This document shows positions 36,149-47,755 of a DNA stretch of 64,000 nt, piece after piece. A program made the translations under genes and the position numbers. How positions within the stretch are numbered: position 1 is the first letter of the stretch; each line of letters starts with the position of its first letter. Under the pieces are notes generated by a model that saw only the letters and a program-made list of their open reading frames with translations, was not told the origin of the DNA and did not search any database. Origin of the DNA: Nectonema munidae (lineage: Eukaryota > Nematomorpha > Nectonematoida > Nectonematidae); NCBI GenBank assembly GCA_030549495.1, contig JAUIRK010000099.1, positions 1,136,201 to 1,200,200 on the forward strand, given 5' to 3'.

Positions 36149-36454
36149 CATAATATTTTTCTCCACATTTTATGGTCCCATAAATATATACACATATTTT
36201 TCAATTTTCCATAATGTTATAGAATAGAGTATTGGAAAGTTTTGCATATATATTTTTTGGTTTTTTCTTAAATTTATATTTAACTATTTTGTATAATAAT
36301 AGTATTTCCCAAAGTGGGGTTTTTTATGAAAACCTTTTAAAATACTCGCAATCGCATTGTCTTATTTTTTTCCATGGGATATTAGTTTTGTTTACCATGT
36401 AATTGTGTTATTTGATTTGTTTTTTTGCTTGATGGATATTCTTCTTTTTCATGT

Positions 36455-36575
36455 TGACAATTGAAGGTCAGGGGTTCGATCCGCAAGGCTCTTGATTCTT
36501 AAAAATAAAATCACCGATTAATCATCTCGAGCATAATGCAAACATATAGCCTTGCGGCTGAAAGTCATTTGAATG
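36455..36575 (+). repeat. tRNA-derived SINE, family B, copy 3 (5'-truncated)
   Basis: Starts within the tRNA-like head at GACAATTGAAGGTCAGGGG and continues through TTCGATCCGCAAGGCTC and GATTAATCATCTCGAGC to CCTTGCGGCTGAAAG. The box A part is missing. Confidence 0.8.
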
Positions 36576-37029
36576 TTTAATTTGCGTTATTTTTTTAAAA
36601 TGGAGTTTTGCAACAATAAAATCTAGAAAAGAAATTTTTATATTTTTATATTTTAAATTTCAAGTTTAGTTATTAGATATCTATGGCTATATTATCGTAT
36701 AAAAGATTATTTTTTACAATATTTATTTAAAGGTTTTTTTTGAAGTAAACTTTATTTTAGTCTTTTATTTTTTGATGAATTAAGTACATAACTCAATCTA
36801 TACTTAGAAAAACATTTTTATTTATAACGAAGAGATATAAGTTAATTTTTTTTGAATATTACTCTATTAGTGGAATTTAGATTAGTTTTTCAAAAATCTA
36901 AAACAAATAGCTAATTTAACACTATCAGTGACGGCTCCTTCAACTAAAACTTCTATTGTACAAAATTGCTTATTTATACGCCATCAAACTGACTTTTCCT
37001 AAAAAAATCAAATTTATATTATAAAGTCT
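36576..37029. other. AT-rich stretch, no gene
   Basis: Nothing recognised on either strand. Confidence 0.5.
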
Positions 37030-37640
37030 ATAACTTAGTATTTATAATACACTCTTGAAAGTTTATAGCCGTATATATTTTTTAACATAACCCTTATACA
37101 TGCATATTTTTCGAATAAACAATTTTTTTAGCATATATAAATCAATTTTGATTGATGATAAAATTGCTTACGAAAACATTCATTCAAATTCTAAATAAAA
37201 TTAATTTTTTTATGCCAAATCGAAGATGCTGATTTCATTTCCGAATCAGTTTTCATAATTTGGATGTCAATAATCAATTTTGCGGTTTATGTCTGAAATT
37301 TTTCTCCAACTATATTATTCAAATTTTAATTAAAATATACATTTTTATGCTAAATCAATCATTCTCATTTCATTTCTGTAGTCAATTTTTGCAAATTAAT
37401 GTCAAAATATCAATCAATTTTTGCGGTCTGAGTGTGATATTTTCCTCCAAGAATATTATACAAATTTTAAATAAAATATATTTTTTACATAATCAATCAT
37501 TCTGCCTTCATTTTTGTACTTAATTTTAGCAATTAGGATGTAAAAAATTCTGAAAGTGTCAATCAAATTTGTGGTTTACTCTTGAAAATGCTATCTAAGA
37601 ATATTATCAAAAAAACGATTTATTGATACAAAATCAATTA
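37030..37640 (+). repeat. Degenerate tandem (satellite-like) array, period about 141-148 bp
   Basis: The block CAATTTTGCGGTTTATGTCTG recurs as CAATTTTTGCGGTCTGAGTG 141 bases later, and as CAAATTTGTGGTTTACTCT a further 148 bases on. Each is followed by a TTCCTCCAA...ATTATNCAAATTTTAA block and an AATCAATCATTCT block. About three and a half units are visible. The open frame at 37260-37523 is a product of this repeat and not a gene. Confidence 0.8.
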
Positions 37641-38231
37641 TTTGGTAGGTTTAAGGAAAAATATTCAATATTTTAAGAAAAAAGACGGTGACTGAGGTTA
37701 AAATAGCCATTTCATATTGTTTTGCTGAGAGCGGATCTAAAAACGGTTTAACCTTAATTTTCTAATTATCTACATCATTTACTCGTTCCAATAAAATATA
37801 CTGTAAAATGAGGGAATATTGATGATAACAAAAAGATATCCTAAAAATTACAGTTTGAACCGGTATGTCTTTTCAACCAGTTACACACAAGTATGCCCAA
37901 ATAATTGGACTGATGGAGGTGTTTTGAGTTAGTTATATGATCCAACAAAATTAGAATGATTGAACTAATGGAGATGTTTTGAATTAGTTACAAAAGTTTG
38001 AATTAACTTCTCAATCAGAACAAAGTTTTTTATATACTTACTCTTCAGTTTCCAAAGTAATTGAATTATTTTTTTCAGTGATATAATACTAGATAAAATA
38101 ATAAAATATTCCGCTGTTAATGTCCGTAGAGAAAATAGTTAAAAACATATCTAAAAAAATCAAAAGAGAGTGAAATTAGCTAAATATGTAACCATTTAAA
38201 CCAAATTGAAATTTTGTACTCATTAAGATAG
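37641..38231. other. AT-rich stretch, no gene
   Basis: No feature recognised. Confidence 0.5.
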
Positions 38232-38357
38232 AGAGGTAAAGATACCGTGGGGTTTTCATCGAGAAGGCACAATTGCGCCGCTTGTATCGAACTATGAGAA
38301 AGTTGGCTTGATCTGGGATCGAACCCAAGACCTTGAGTTACCGAAGCTGGTTAATTT
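38232..38357 (-). repeat. tRNA-derived SINE, family A, copy 2
   Basis: Contains GATACCGTGGGGTTTTCATC, GAGAAGGCACAATTGCGCC and GGGATCGAACCCAAGACC (inverted box B), as in the copy at 41801-41958. Confidence 0.82.
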
Positions 38358-38499
38358 CTGGAAAATGGTTAATAAATGGTTAAGAAGAATGAAGTTGTGA
38401 TGAAATAGAGAGGTCGATTTGCTAAATCGGAAGAAAATTATTCAAAAATCATAATAAAAAAAATTGATCACACAGTAACCGTAATTCATATCTAGAAGC

Positions 38500-39753
38500 A
38501 GGCTACGGGCCTGAGTGACAAGAAATACGTCAACGTGGATGCGGTATTACAGAAATTAGATACATATTGTAAAATTTTATTGGGAAAAAATATAGGCACT
38601 TTGTCAAATCTTTTCAATGCAAGAATTTCATGTGAATCAGTGAGAAGGTTAAGGTTGTTTGTTGAGAAGAAACACTTGGATATTCGGTTCGATGGAGAAG
38701 GTGGAGAGCACGAGAATGTCATGTAGATGTCGATGTGAGAGCTGGGAACGGAGGTGTATTTCATTTTTGAGAATAGCTGCTTGCAACAGTAGGTGCTACA
38801 AAACATGGCAATACTGCATTGAACATGCGCAACATATGTAGGAAATTTGTTAAGAGGGAGAACAAAGTTGCGGAAAAAGGACAGCGCAAAAGCGTGGAAC
38901 TTTGTTTTGAGTTCATCGCTGCATTACAGCTCTACCAACTGCATCTGCAGGAAAAGGGCGCGTTGTCGACAGGAAAATCAAATGGAGTCGTGAAAAGTTT
39001 GAAGTGAGCAGCCAATGACTTTTACTTCTGCGAAACGAGAGGCAAATTCATTCATCTTGCAGAGAGGTGACTACGGCAGTGCAAGTTTCTAGGTCTGCAT
39101 CTTCAAAGGCACAAGTAGCAAGGTGGAGAAAATGTACCAATTGACCATTTGCCAACTGACGCTTCTACAAACGAACCTTCACTTCAAAGGCGGTCATGTG
39201 TGCATGCATATCTGTCACAAGACTGTTTTTGCCTTACAACTTTGCGTTAAGTTCGTCCATGTGCGTAGAAATGTCTGTGAGAAAGGCCAAGCCATTGAGC
39301 CAGCCAACGCGATCCTGAAAAGTTATCTGCGTAAGATAAGTTATTCTCACAAAGGAAGGTGGCATTTCCTGCTTCAAGTCACATGCATGGGACAGCATAG
39401 CTCTACGACTCAGGCCTAACCCTTGTCCAGTAGTGGTTTTACGCAGGGAGACAAGTTGAAGGAATTCCTCACAAACCTGGAGGTCAGCACTAACCCCACG
39501 GGTAAAAACTGCCAATTGAGACATCTTATTTGTTTCGATGCTTTTGTCAAAAGCGAAAGAAAAGATGGCAGCGGGTCTTTAATTGGTCATCCACGTTGTC
39601 TGACATCTCTTCGATAAGACGCCAAACAGTGCGGCACAAAAGACTTATGCTCTCCAGAGTTGAGCGTTGTTCTGCGCAGATTGAGTCATGTACAGCAACT
39701 TTCAATATTTCAAGGAAAAAAGAGGGAAGACTAAAATAGCCCGGCCCGTTCAC
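38500..39753 (-). mobile_element. hAT transposase remnant (GTF2IRD2/ZBED-like)
   Basis: Minus-strand reading: LAVFTRGVSADLQVCEEFLQ, then LVSLRKTTTGQ (family LxIFIRGVxxxFxVxEExxxLxxLxxTTTGxD). Next come VGWLNGLAFLTDISTHMDEL and a segment beginning KNSLVTDMHAHMTAFEVKVR (family WLxDLAFLxDITxHLNxLNxxLQGK). The conserved Asp/His region between TTTGQ and the WLNGLAFL block is largely missing, so there is an internal deletion. Translation stays partly open down to about 38500, but the C-terminal dimerisation block is not recognised. Inactive. Confidence 0.75.
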
Positions 39754-40120
39754 TGAGGAAATGTAAATAAACGTTACGGATACGCTTAGTCTAAATTGTG
39801 ATGAAAATCAATTAGTTTAAAAAACTTTTGAGTACAAATTGGAGATTCTTTCTTTACTTCTACTATAGATTTTTTTGCTTTATACTTCCTGGAATCCTTG
39901 AAGATATGGAAGGAAGCAGTTCGACTTTTCATTCACATTTTCTATACTTTCAAAAAGGATGCTTTGAAAATCTAGCTGCAAATGTCAATAATATTTAAGT
40001 AGAAAAAGTCATAATTTCAAAATGGGGAAACAGTTTGAATAATGACTTTTCTCTTGTATATATTATTAAGTAAAAAAATTTATTTGCTATTTCTTCTTTT
40101 GTATATTTAGAAAAAAGAAG
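39754..40120. other. No recognisable gene
   Basis: AT-rich spacer between two hAT remnants. Confidence 0.5.
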
Positions 40121-40655
40121 CAAGGGCGTATCAAGGGATCGTGGCGCCCCAGGGCAAAGGTCCTGAATGGAGCCCCTCACCCCTTGCTCTTTCTTTTCTC
40201 ACTCACCCCCACCCCATTCTGGCTGAAAAAGTGATTTAGAAGAAAAATGCTCACATTTTGATTAAGCCATATAATTCAGATATATACTGACTGCGTCGAA
40301 AACAGTCTCCATTAGATGTTCATTTTTCGTGTTTTAGCAACAGCAAAATTATCGATGTCTTCCTCAAAATCAACGCAATCGAGAACTTCTTACTCAATGC
40401 TCATAAGAGCCAGACTTTGGAGGCAGGCTTGCCCCATAATGTTTCTTAGGTAGGACTTAATAAGTTTAAGCTTGCTGAATTGACCTTTCACAGGATGCAA
40501 TAGAAGTTCCAATTGTCAGTATGATCCTCAGAGCCACTTGTAGATTCGGGCAGAGTCCTGAGTGTGAGGACAGGAAACCAAGTAACTCCATACCGTTTGC
40601 CGGTTTTTCCTTCCGATGTTTCAAAAACATTTGAATGTCCACAATTTCCATAAAA
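40121..40655 (-). mobile_element. hAT C-terminal dimerisation domain and 3' end (ZMYM1-like element)
   Basis: Minus strand: LCPNLQVALRIILTIGTSIA, then SCERSIQQA, and after a frame change KLIKSYLRNIMGQACLQSLA and LMSIE. This is the hAT C-terminal dimerisation block (PNLxxALRIxLTIPVxxASxERSFSKLKLIKxYLRSTM). The low-coordinate edge CAAGGGCGTATCAAGGGATC and CGTGGCGCCCC looks like the 3' terminal inverted repeat. It is a different subfamily from the neighbouring hAT at 38500-39753. The N-terminal transposase is absent. Confidence 0.75.
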
Positions 40656-41499
40656 AAAATAAAAAGTTAAAAAAAAAAGTTAAAGGTACATAATATATGA
40701 ATTAAAGTATTAATGGAATTCAAACGCATAAAGTGTTAGAACATAAAGTTAAAAGAAAATAGAAGGAGTTTAAGGGGATACTGCAGGTGTGTTGTGCGTC
40801 TCTGCATTGCAAATATAACATCGACTTGATGTACATGCTCGGTAGCTGTTCAAAATCGTTTCTTCAATTAATGCATCTCACCTTTTGCAAGCACATTTCC
40901 ACCAAGAAAATCATTTATAATGTGACTAAAAGAATTCCAACCATCACAAACTTTAAAAACCATACTTTGCTTGGATACTTTCTTTTTTCGCACGAAAAAC
41001 ATGAAGCTTGTAAGGAAATCTTTTTTCATATTTGTCAAAACTTCCTGATGTGTGAAAAAGTCAGCAAAGTTCAAGGGGCATTGACCAGAAAAAAACTTGA
41101 TGGCAGTTTTAATCAACTTTATTTTATATAGATAATTCTCTGGAATATGCTATCACTAGGACACCAAAAAGTTGATCGTATAAACATTTAATTAATAAAA
41201 TAATAAATTTATTTTACAAAGTTGAGCTCACATGATGTAAACTATCACAATTATAATCCATGGAAAGGTATTCATTCACCCACAGTTTCATCATTAAAAT
41301 TTTTATTTTATATTTTGCTTGAACATAGAAAAACTTCTCCTTACTTTTACTGATGTGGCTTGTCCATTATCTAGTAAAAAGTATAGAAAAGGGTCAAGCT
41401 AACATCAGACTTCGTTCTCTTCATAATTTTCTCAACGTTTTTTATCTTCTAATCTTTTGCTAATGTATTTATTTAAATCATAAACAAGATTGAGTATGT
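40656..41499. other. No recognised gene; overlapping opposed open frames
   Basis: Frames 40787-41131 (plus) and 40868-41116 (minus) overlap on opposite strands; neither shows a known domain. Confidence 0.4.
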
Positions 41500-41735
41500 T
41501 CAATTGTGATATATCTTCATATATGCTTTCTGAATACAATGACCTTCATCTTTGCGTTTTTCAACCAAATCCAGTAAAGGTTTATACTTCAACATTTCTT
41601 TCAAATCTTCACGTAGAGAAGGAACAACAACAGCTTTCTTCTTTTTATCAATTATAAGTCCAAATTCAGAAAAGTCTTGAACAATTCTTTTGACTTCAAT
41701 TAAATTTTCTGCATAACCAGGATGCCCACCATCTT
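41500..41735 (-). pseudogene. Unidentified protein-coding fragment
   Basis: One minus-strand frame stays open for about 75 codons with well-mixed composition: AENLIEVKRIVQDFSEFGLI, IDKKKKAVVVPSLREDLKEM, LKYKPLLDLVEKRKDEGH. It lacks an upstream Met and a supported end. It may belong to a DNA transposon, since the region is full of them, but I cannot assign it. Confidence 0.35.
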
Positions 41736-41800
41736 TTTACAATGGCTTTCGGTGATAAATAGATTTTGCTGAAAAACGTTTGTCTTTGCTTATCCAAGAG

Positions 41801-41958
41801 GGCGTGAGTAGGTTTGGTTAGATGCTGGATTCGATAACTCAAGGTCTTGGGTTCGATTCCGCATCAAGCCTGCTTTCCTCATAGTTGGATACAAGCGGCG
41901 CAATTGTGCCTTCTCGATGAAAACACCCCGCGGTACCTTTACCTTGACCTTGACTATT
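41801..41958 (+). repeat. tRNA-derived SINE, family A, copy 3
   Basis: The best copy of family A. Head GGCGTGAGTAGGTTTGGTTA with box A-like TTGGTTAGATGC; CTTGGGTTCGATTCC is box B. Body GCGCAATTGTGCCTTCTCGA and a TACCTTTACCTTGACCTTGA tail. Confidence 0.87.
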
Positions 41959-42164
41959 AACATTCTGATACTACCTATCAAATCATCTACACTTTCAAAT
42001 TTTAAATCTCACAGCTAAGCAACAGTTTTGCAATAAATGTGCTAAGCAAAAAACATGAAACAAACGGGGGTACAAAATTTCTAGCGTTTTTCCACCTGTC
42101 ATCTAGTATTCCTGCTGCATCAGTTATGGGAAGCACAAAATTTTCTCTTTCTATTTCTAAATAC

Positions 42165-43760
42165 AGTCAAGCCTTTGTTAAGCGACTACTCAATGGAAGA
42201 CTTAATCATGGTAGCATTTGACAGGCGGTCGTCTAAAACAGGGAGAAAGAAAAGCATTATATGCAAACTGTATATAATTTGATATACTATAAACGAAAAG
42301 ATAACAAATTATATATTTATTTATAGATTAATACAATTCTTGAAAAATACAAAAAAAAAATTTATCCAAATTTTGAAAAAAATCACTTATTTTGTTTTGT
42401 TCAAAAACGTTAGCTTACAATTTGTCAAGCTCGTAACCTGTTTTCATCATATTGTCTCCACGCTTTTTAGACCGTGATGAACCATATCAATTGCTTCTGT
42501 CAGAGAGTATGCATCACTTTGTTCAATTTCTCCATCATGTTCAGATGCGATTATTTCTGACTCATTTGTTTCCTTTTCCATTTTTTCTAGTATTTCTCTT
42601 GCAGATAAGTCCAAAACTTTATTTTCAGCCTCACACGTGTACAATTCTTTATCAACATTGGCAACCTCTTCATATTCCATCCCGAAAACGTCTTTATTGC
42701 AATAGGAATTGTCATCTCTGTCCAACTCGGGATTGCACATAGGAGAGTTTGCTTTACCACAAAATCCAGCCTTAATAAAACATTTTCTAATTGTGGCTAC
42801 TTCAACTTCCCATACTGCACTGCATCTAAAAGATTTCTTGATTTCAAAAGTTGACCCGCACTAACCAATCTTGATTCGTCTTTGTCCATTTGTCTTACGA
42901 TATGAAGAAGCTATAAAAAATATTAATGAGTTTGAGATTTGGATGGAAGGAGCATTGTCGATGAATAAAAGAACATTCCTTTTTTTGGTTTTCATTTTTC
43001 TATTAAAATTGTGCAGCCATTCTCCAAAGACAAAACTTTTTTATTAAATTTGCAGTCGACTGGTAATGAGCTTAATTTTATCTTTGAAAAGCATCTAGGC
43101 GATTTTGATTTTGCAATCACTAATGGTTTGATTTTTCCTCCAGTCATACTGTCACAGAGTGCTACTCTTATCCTTTCTCTAGATCTCTTTCCACCGGGAC
43201 ACTCTTCCACTAAAAATTAGCAAAGCGTATACTAATTGAACTGTTTAAAATGCTCTTTACCTTCTAAATGAACCCTCTTTTTCTTGTGTCTCTAAAAAAG
43301 TCCAGTTTCGTCCTTGTTAAAAATGTTTTCTTCCATATACCCCTGATATTTTTTTGGAGCTTTTCCCTCCATTCTTCAACTGTTGATTGACAAACATCAT
43401 CTCTTTCACCTGTCATATTACCAAAAACCATGTTATTTCTACGAATAAAACTCTCCAGCCAACCCTGACATTTTTGAAGCTCTGAGAGCATATGTAAGGT
43501 GGGCTTGATGTCTAGCACTGGAATTTCGACTCTAGTTCTTTTTTCTCTAACTTTATCTTGATAAAAACTAGTTCTAATTTTAATCTGACTGTTGTGTTTT
43601 TCTTTTGGCGAAAACATCCTAAGTTAAACTTACCTTTTTCATATGAAGTATTAGCTGAAAAAAATCTCCAGAAAAGATTGAGTTTCATTTTATTATGAAT
43701 GTACATAAAAGAGAATAACGGAAACATACACTTTTGCTGTTGCAGAAAAATACCTTTTCA
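42165..43760 (-). mobile_element. Tigger/pogo-type transposon, degraded
   Basis: Minus-strand pieces in order: GWLESFIRRNNMVFGNMTGE and STVEEWREKLQKNIRGIWKK with LDFFRDTRKRGF (CENP-B HTH end and start of the DDE domain, about 43260-43480). KPLVIAKSKSPRCFSKIK follows at 43060-43130, then NVLLFIDNAPS near 42950 carrying the second Asp. LLHIVRQMDKDESRLVSAG and LLDAVQYGKLK come next, then an acidic tail to the stop at 42447. At 42172 TACAGTCAAGCCTTTGTTAA looks like its 3' terminal repeat with TA target. The region between NVLLFIDN and LLHIVRQ is deleted and frames change several times. Confidence 0.8.
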
Positions 43761-43879
43761 GTCATTGAAAAGTGTATATGAAACATATTATTTTAGAAAT
43801 ATATTATTAGATGATGAAACAAGCAAAATATTGAAGTAAAGCATAGTAAAACCAAGATAAGTTTTGGAAACATATCATT

Positions 43880-44820
43880 TGAAATAAAAATATTACAAGG
43901 TTTAGATTTTGCGACAATATGTTCAAGAGTTACATTTAGGGCATAATAAAAAAGAATGCCTTTTACAAATAAATTTTGCAAAGCGAACATTTACGCGTAT
44001 CTCTTGGTTGTTGTTGTAGAAGCAGATATATAACAGCAAACTCTACTCGAGAAACCGCTTTCTGAAATTTCTTGGGGGGTATGGAATCCGAAGTATGACA
44101 AAATACTTCTTATTGGCATGGAAATTTGAGAAATATCCAAAACGAAGTAGCATAGATTGTTCGCAAAGGCTTGGAAATAATCTTTTAAAAAAAATCTTTC
44201 CACCTCCTTTTTTTAAAGAAAGAACTTTTTCTGGGCAGTTATGCTAGAAAACAATAACCCAAGTAGTTAACACAGCCATAGTCCAGCTTCTGCTCGGTTT
44301 GTAATGTGCATATTCTCTTGCCATTCGGTTAAAACAATCAACACCACACTTATTTTCATTATAACATAATAAAGACTCTGGTTTATTTTTATTATTTGTT
44401 ATTTTGACATCTCTTGTATGTTGTGATGACGAAACATATACTGGTTTGAAGTTTTTTATCGCATATTTCAACGGCATATATATGTTGAAAGAGATGCAAA
44501 CTCAGTGTATACAACTTTGCTCTCAGTTTCTTGTAAGTTCAGGGTTTTCAAATATTTTGGTTTTAGCAACGTAGGAACAAACCTTCGGTTAGAATTTACT
44601 GTACCACAAACTGTTAAATTTAAGTCGAGAGCCCATTTCGCGAGTTCATGGGAAGTGAAAAAGCTTTTTTGAAAACTACAAAAGTAGCTTCCCAGAAATT
44701 ATAGCTCAGGTTTCATTGCATAAAGAGTCATTCAAATGATACATTTTTAGTCCATAATTGTAACAAAATGTTAACAAGAAAATTTATTGACGGCAATCGA
44801 GGATCTCCAAAAGATGCCAG
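43880..44820 (-). mobile_element. piggyBac transposase, C-terminal part (element P1)
   Basis: Minus strand contains HELAKWALDLNLTVCGTVNS (about 44600-44660), then KPESLLCYNENKCGVDCFNR and SRSWTMAVLTTWVIVF. This is the piggyBac third-Asp block (GVDxxDxM...xRW). After that come pieces of a terminal Cys cluster (RKCSLCK, LCPKCNS) near 43930-44000. Frames are broken. This half pairs with the N-terminal part at 46897-47755 on the same strand; the DNA between them is later insertion and loss. Confidence 0.75.
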
Positions 44821-45539
44821 ACACCCACTCTGATCTAGAATTGGAAGCTCTTTGGCGTTATCTCCGTATGCCTTGGAGTCAGTTGTAGTAGCGAGAGCTG
44901 TTGCAGAGTGGTGGAGATGCTGGGCTTGAGTTGAGATCTTCGATTACTTGGTCTTCTTCAGGATGTTTGTGTTATATATGCTGTGTTGCCAATGTGATGT
45001 GTAGTCAATGTCAGTTTACAGAAATTGTGGCTTCACGTAGTATACATCGTGAATTGGATAACCTTGGATGTTTTGCATGTGTGTGTGAAAGTTGTGATGT
45101 ACAATGTGCTTGAATGATTGAAGGTCCAGTAGGATTGATGGTGATTTGATGAATGAAGTGAATGTTGCACTGTTGAATATTTACATATAACATCGTGATG
45201 TTACAATAATGACCAGGTTTTATCCGGTCGTACACTTTTACAGGACAACCACCTCTGGCTTCATTCTTCTTTTTTCTCAGATTAACACTCAATTTAGTGG
45301 ACAGACACACATGAACAACTGACATCCAATATTTATATAAAACACACACATAGAATTGATAACACATTTACACATTATATATACACTAACAGTGCGCATA
45401 ACATATATAATGATTCTTGCACATAACAAATCATACTCTCATTTTTTATAATTTACACTTGTCACTTGAGTTTTCTTCCCTTTTCTCTTAGTAGGTAAGA
45501 GCTTATAAAATGAAATTTTTATGACATATTTTTTATTTA
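44821..45539. other. Unassigned sequence within the split piggyBac
   Basis: Two opposed open frames overlap here (44901-45113 plus, 45011-45367 minus) without recognisable domains. A short perfect hairpin TAACATCGTGATGTTA sits near 45189-45204. It is presumably part of whatever inserted between the piggyBac halves. Confidence 0.4.
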
Positions 45540-46440
45540 GATACAGTGCTAATTATGTCTTCTAAGTGACGGTGACAAAGGAAAGCGAAGAGAGTAACCC
45601 TAGAAGTAAAGAAGGAAATGATAGCAAAATATGAAAATCGAGTTCATATTTCCAATCATGCTTCAGAGTATGACATACCGAAATCGACATTATCAACGTT
45701 TTTGAAAAATAAGGAGATTATTATTAAAGCTGCTGCTCAAGTTGCAAAAGGATCTAAAGTGATTAGCAGAACAAAAACCACAGATAACAATTGAAGAAGT
45801 TGAAAAGTCATTGCTCGTGTTTATTAATGAGAAAGAGTTGAAAGGGGATCGTGTGAGTGAAGCATTTATCTGTGAAAAAGCGGTAAATATTTATGGCGAT
45901 CAATAAAATCGATGGTGCAGGTTTTGAAAAGTTGGATTTTAAAGCAGGCAGAGGATGTTTCCAAAAGTTCAAAGAAGGAAGGAGCAGAGAAGTTTAAAAA
46001 AGAATTTAATGCTTTCATAAAAGCGGAAGGAAGGTTTTCTCCTAGAACAGGTTTTTAATGGAGACGAAACTGGTTTGTTTATTTTGGAAAAAGTTGCCAA
46101 AGCGCACTTATATAACAAAAGAGGAAAAAGCGCTACCAGGTCATAAACCTATGAAAGATGGTTGACTTTTTTGATGTAGGGAAACACGGTGACTACAAAG
46201 AGAACAGTAAGCATGTTCAATGACAATGTGATGCCTCATTTTAAAAAAAATAATAAAGAGCCGGCAAAAACAACAAACGCTGGAAAACATTTTAGTGAAA
46301 AGGACACATACTCCAAAGAAAAATCCTACCTGAGCCGAAAAAAGAAAGATTAGTTGTAGAACAAAATGAAAACTGTGATTCCGAAAAAGTTACTATATAG
46401 AACAGGGCTCTACTCCTGAGTAGTGTGACTTGATCTGTTA
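45540..46440 (+). mobile_element. Tigger/pogo-type transposase, N-terminal half
   Basis: Plus strand: RRVTLEVKKEMIAKYENRVH, ISNHASEYDIPKSTLSTFLK (psq-type HTH), VKNEKELKGDRVSEAFICEK-like pieces, EKFKKEFNAFI and, after a frame change, VFNGDETGLF (first catalytic Asp region, FNxDETGLF). The remaining DDE domain is not recognisable beyond about 46200. It lies between the halves of the piggyBac element P1, in opposite orientation. Confidence 0.75.
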
Positions 46441-46499
46441 TTCACTTGTATGTACGTTATGAATAAAGATTTTTTCTTTAATTTTTCCTTTTAGCAATA

Positions 46500-46698
46500 C
46501 AGTGGTACTTTGGTTTTTGAAGATGATTTGTTTGTACAAAGTCCTACATACATGATCAGTACAGTTGATTTGGTGTTTGAGAACGGATTGTTTGCTTTTA
46601 CATGAATTCCTATGGGAATTAGTGATTCGGTATTCGACCAAATCGGTTTTCGAACACTTTGTAGGAAGGAATTGTGGTCGAAAACCGAGGTACCACTG
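46500..46698. mobile_element. Tigger/pogo-type MITE, TA-flanked
   Basis: TA (46498-46499) then CAGTGGTACTTTGGTTTTTG; the inverted right end reads CAGTGGTACCTCGGTTTTCG, then TA (46699-46700). Interior GTACAAAGTCCTAC and CACTTTGTAGGA form further subterminal inverted similarity. At 199 bp it has no coding capacity. Ends of the CAGTGGTACCTCGGTT class are typical of Tigger-like elements. Confidence 0.88.
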
Positions 46699-46896
46699 TA
46701 CTAGTTAGTAAGTTTGTAATAATAGTGGGCCTTTTTTATACAAGCAAACGAGTTGCTAAGGGTTCAGGCCCCAAATCATGTCAAAAATTGGACAACTTGC
46801 TTAGCAACATCGTCTTCATTTCTCCCCTTCCCGAAAAAATTGTTAAGTTATAAATAAAGTTATAAAAAATAAATTTCTAATAAAGTTATTATAAAG

Positions 46897-47755
46897 TTAA
46901 GCAACTTGAGGCCTGGAACAGAAAAAAAGGTGTATCCAAAGAAGAAGGAAATTTATGCACAAAGCTTTGAATACAATGAATAAGTTTGTGGTCGAAAATG
47001 ATTTATGAAAAAAGTTATCATGAATAAATCTTATGAGTGAACTTTTGCCATTTCTATCCCTAACACTATTATCATCAAACCTAATGGAAATGTTTATAAA
47101 CATAAACATACGTCTACCGATGGCTGCTCTGACAAATGGATCTCCATCTTTTGAAAAAGTTGCGTTGTAATAATCTTTTGGTCTTTGGCTTGACCAAAGT
47201 GCAGAATACAACCGAAGTAAGCTAAGACATGAGAAACTCCAAATCTATGATAGCAGTTTCTCAGTTCTTCCCATTTACAATGGACATTGCTAATCAAAAA
47301 TTAGTGAAAAGCTCATTGAAAAAAGTAATAAATAAGGAAAAACAAATCTACTTGTAATTTTTTGCAGCTTTTTTATAGTCATTTCCATTGTGTGATTGAT
47401 GAAGGTAATGTCGAAAAAAAGTGGGAAAATTTCACAATGATTTTTCAAACCTGTTGCTTCATTTGAAGATCAGAATGGCCTAGATATCAGATTACGTCTA
47501 TTCCGAGTCAAACTTCGACCAGAAATCCAATTTTGAGAGTACCAAGTATCTGCCGTTCCATCAGGAGCCAACAAGCTGTCATCTATATTTTCCATTGTTA
47601 CTTCTTGATCATCATCATTATCTTCCTCTTCGGATTCAATAACAGATTCTCGGGGAGTGAAATCTTCAAAAATATCGGAAGCCATATCGTCAGAATATTC
47701 AGAAAATTCTTCTTCATTAGAATCAGAAGCACTTGAAGGTGAAAAATTCATGATA
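46897..47755 (-). mobile_element. piggyBac transposase, N-terminal part (element P1)
   Basis: Starts MNFSPSSASDSNEEEFSEYS with an acidic region, NWISGRSLTRNRRNL at 47480-47520. HCKWEELRNCYHRFGVSHVL and SALWSSQRPKDYYNATFSKD follow, then RAAIGRRMFMFINISIRFDD (piggyBac MSRNRFxxIxxxLHFxDN block). After that the frame decays and the catalytic core is missing. The acidic N-terminus is typical of piggyBac transposases. See 43880-44820 for the other half. Confidence 0.72.

Noticed and set aside
37260-37523. 87-codon plus-strand open frame with internal repeats
   Set aside because: It is the translation of the 141-bp tandem array; its internal repeats follow the DNA period.
40787-41131. 114-codon plus-strand open frame
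   Set aside because: No recognisable domain, and a similar-sized frame lies opposite on the minus strand; neither has support.
45011-45367. 118-codon minus-strand open frame, considered as a possible gene
   Set aside because: Cys/Ile/His-rich with no known motif, in a region of nested transposons; insufficient support.
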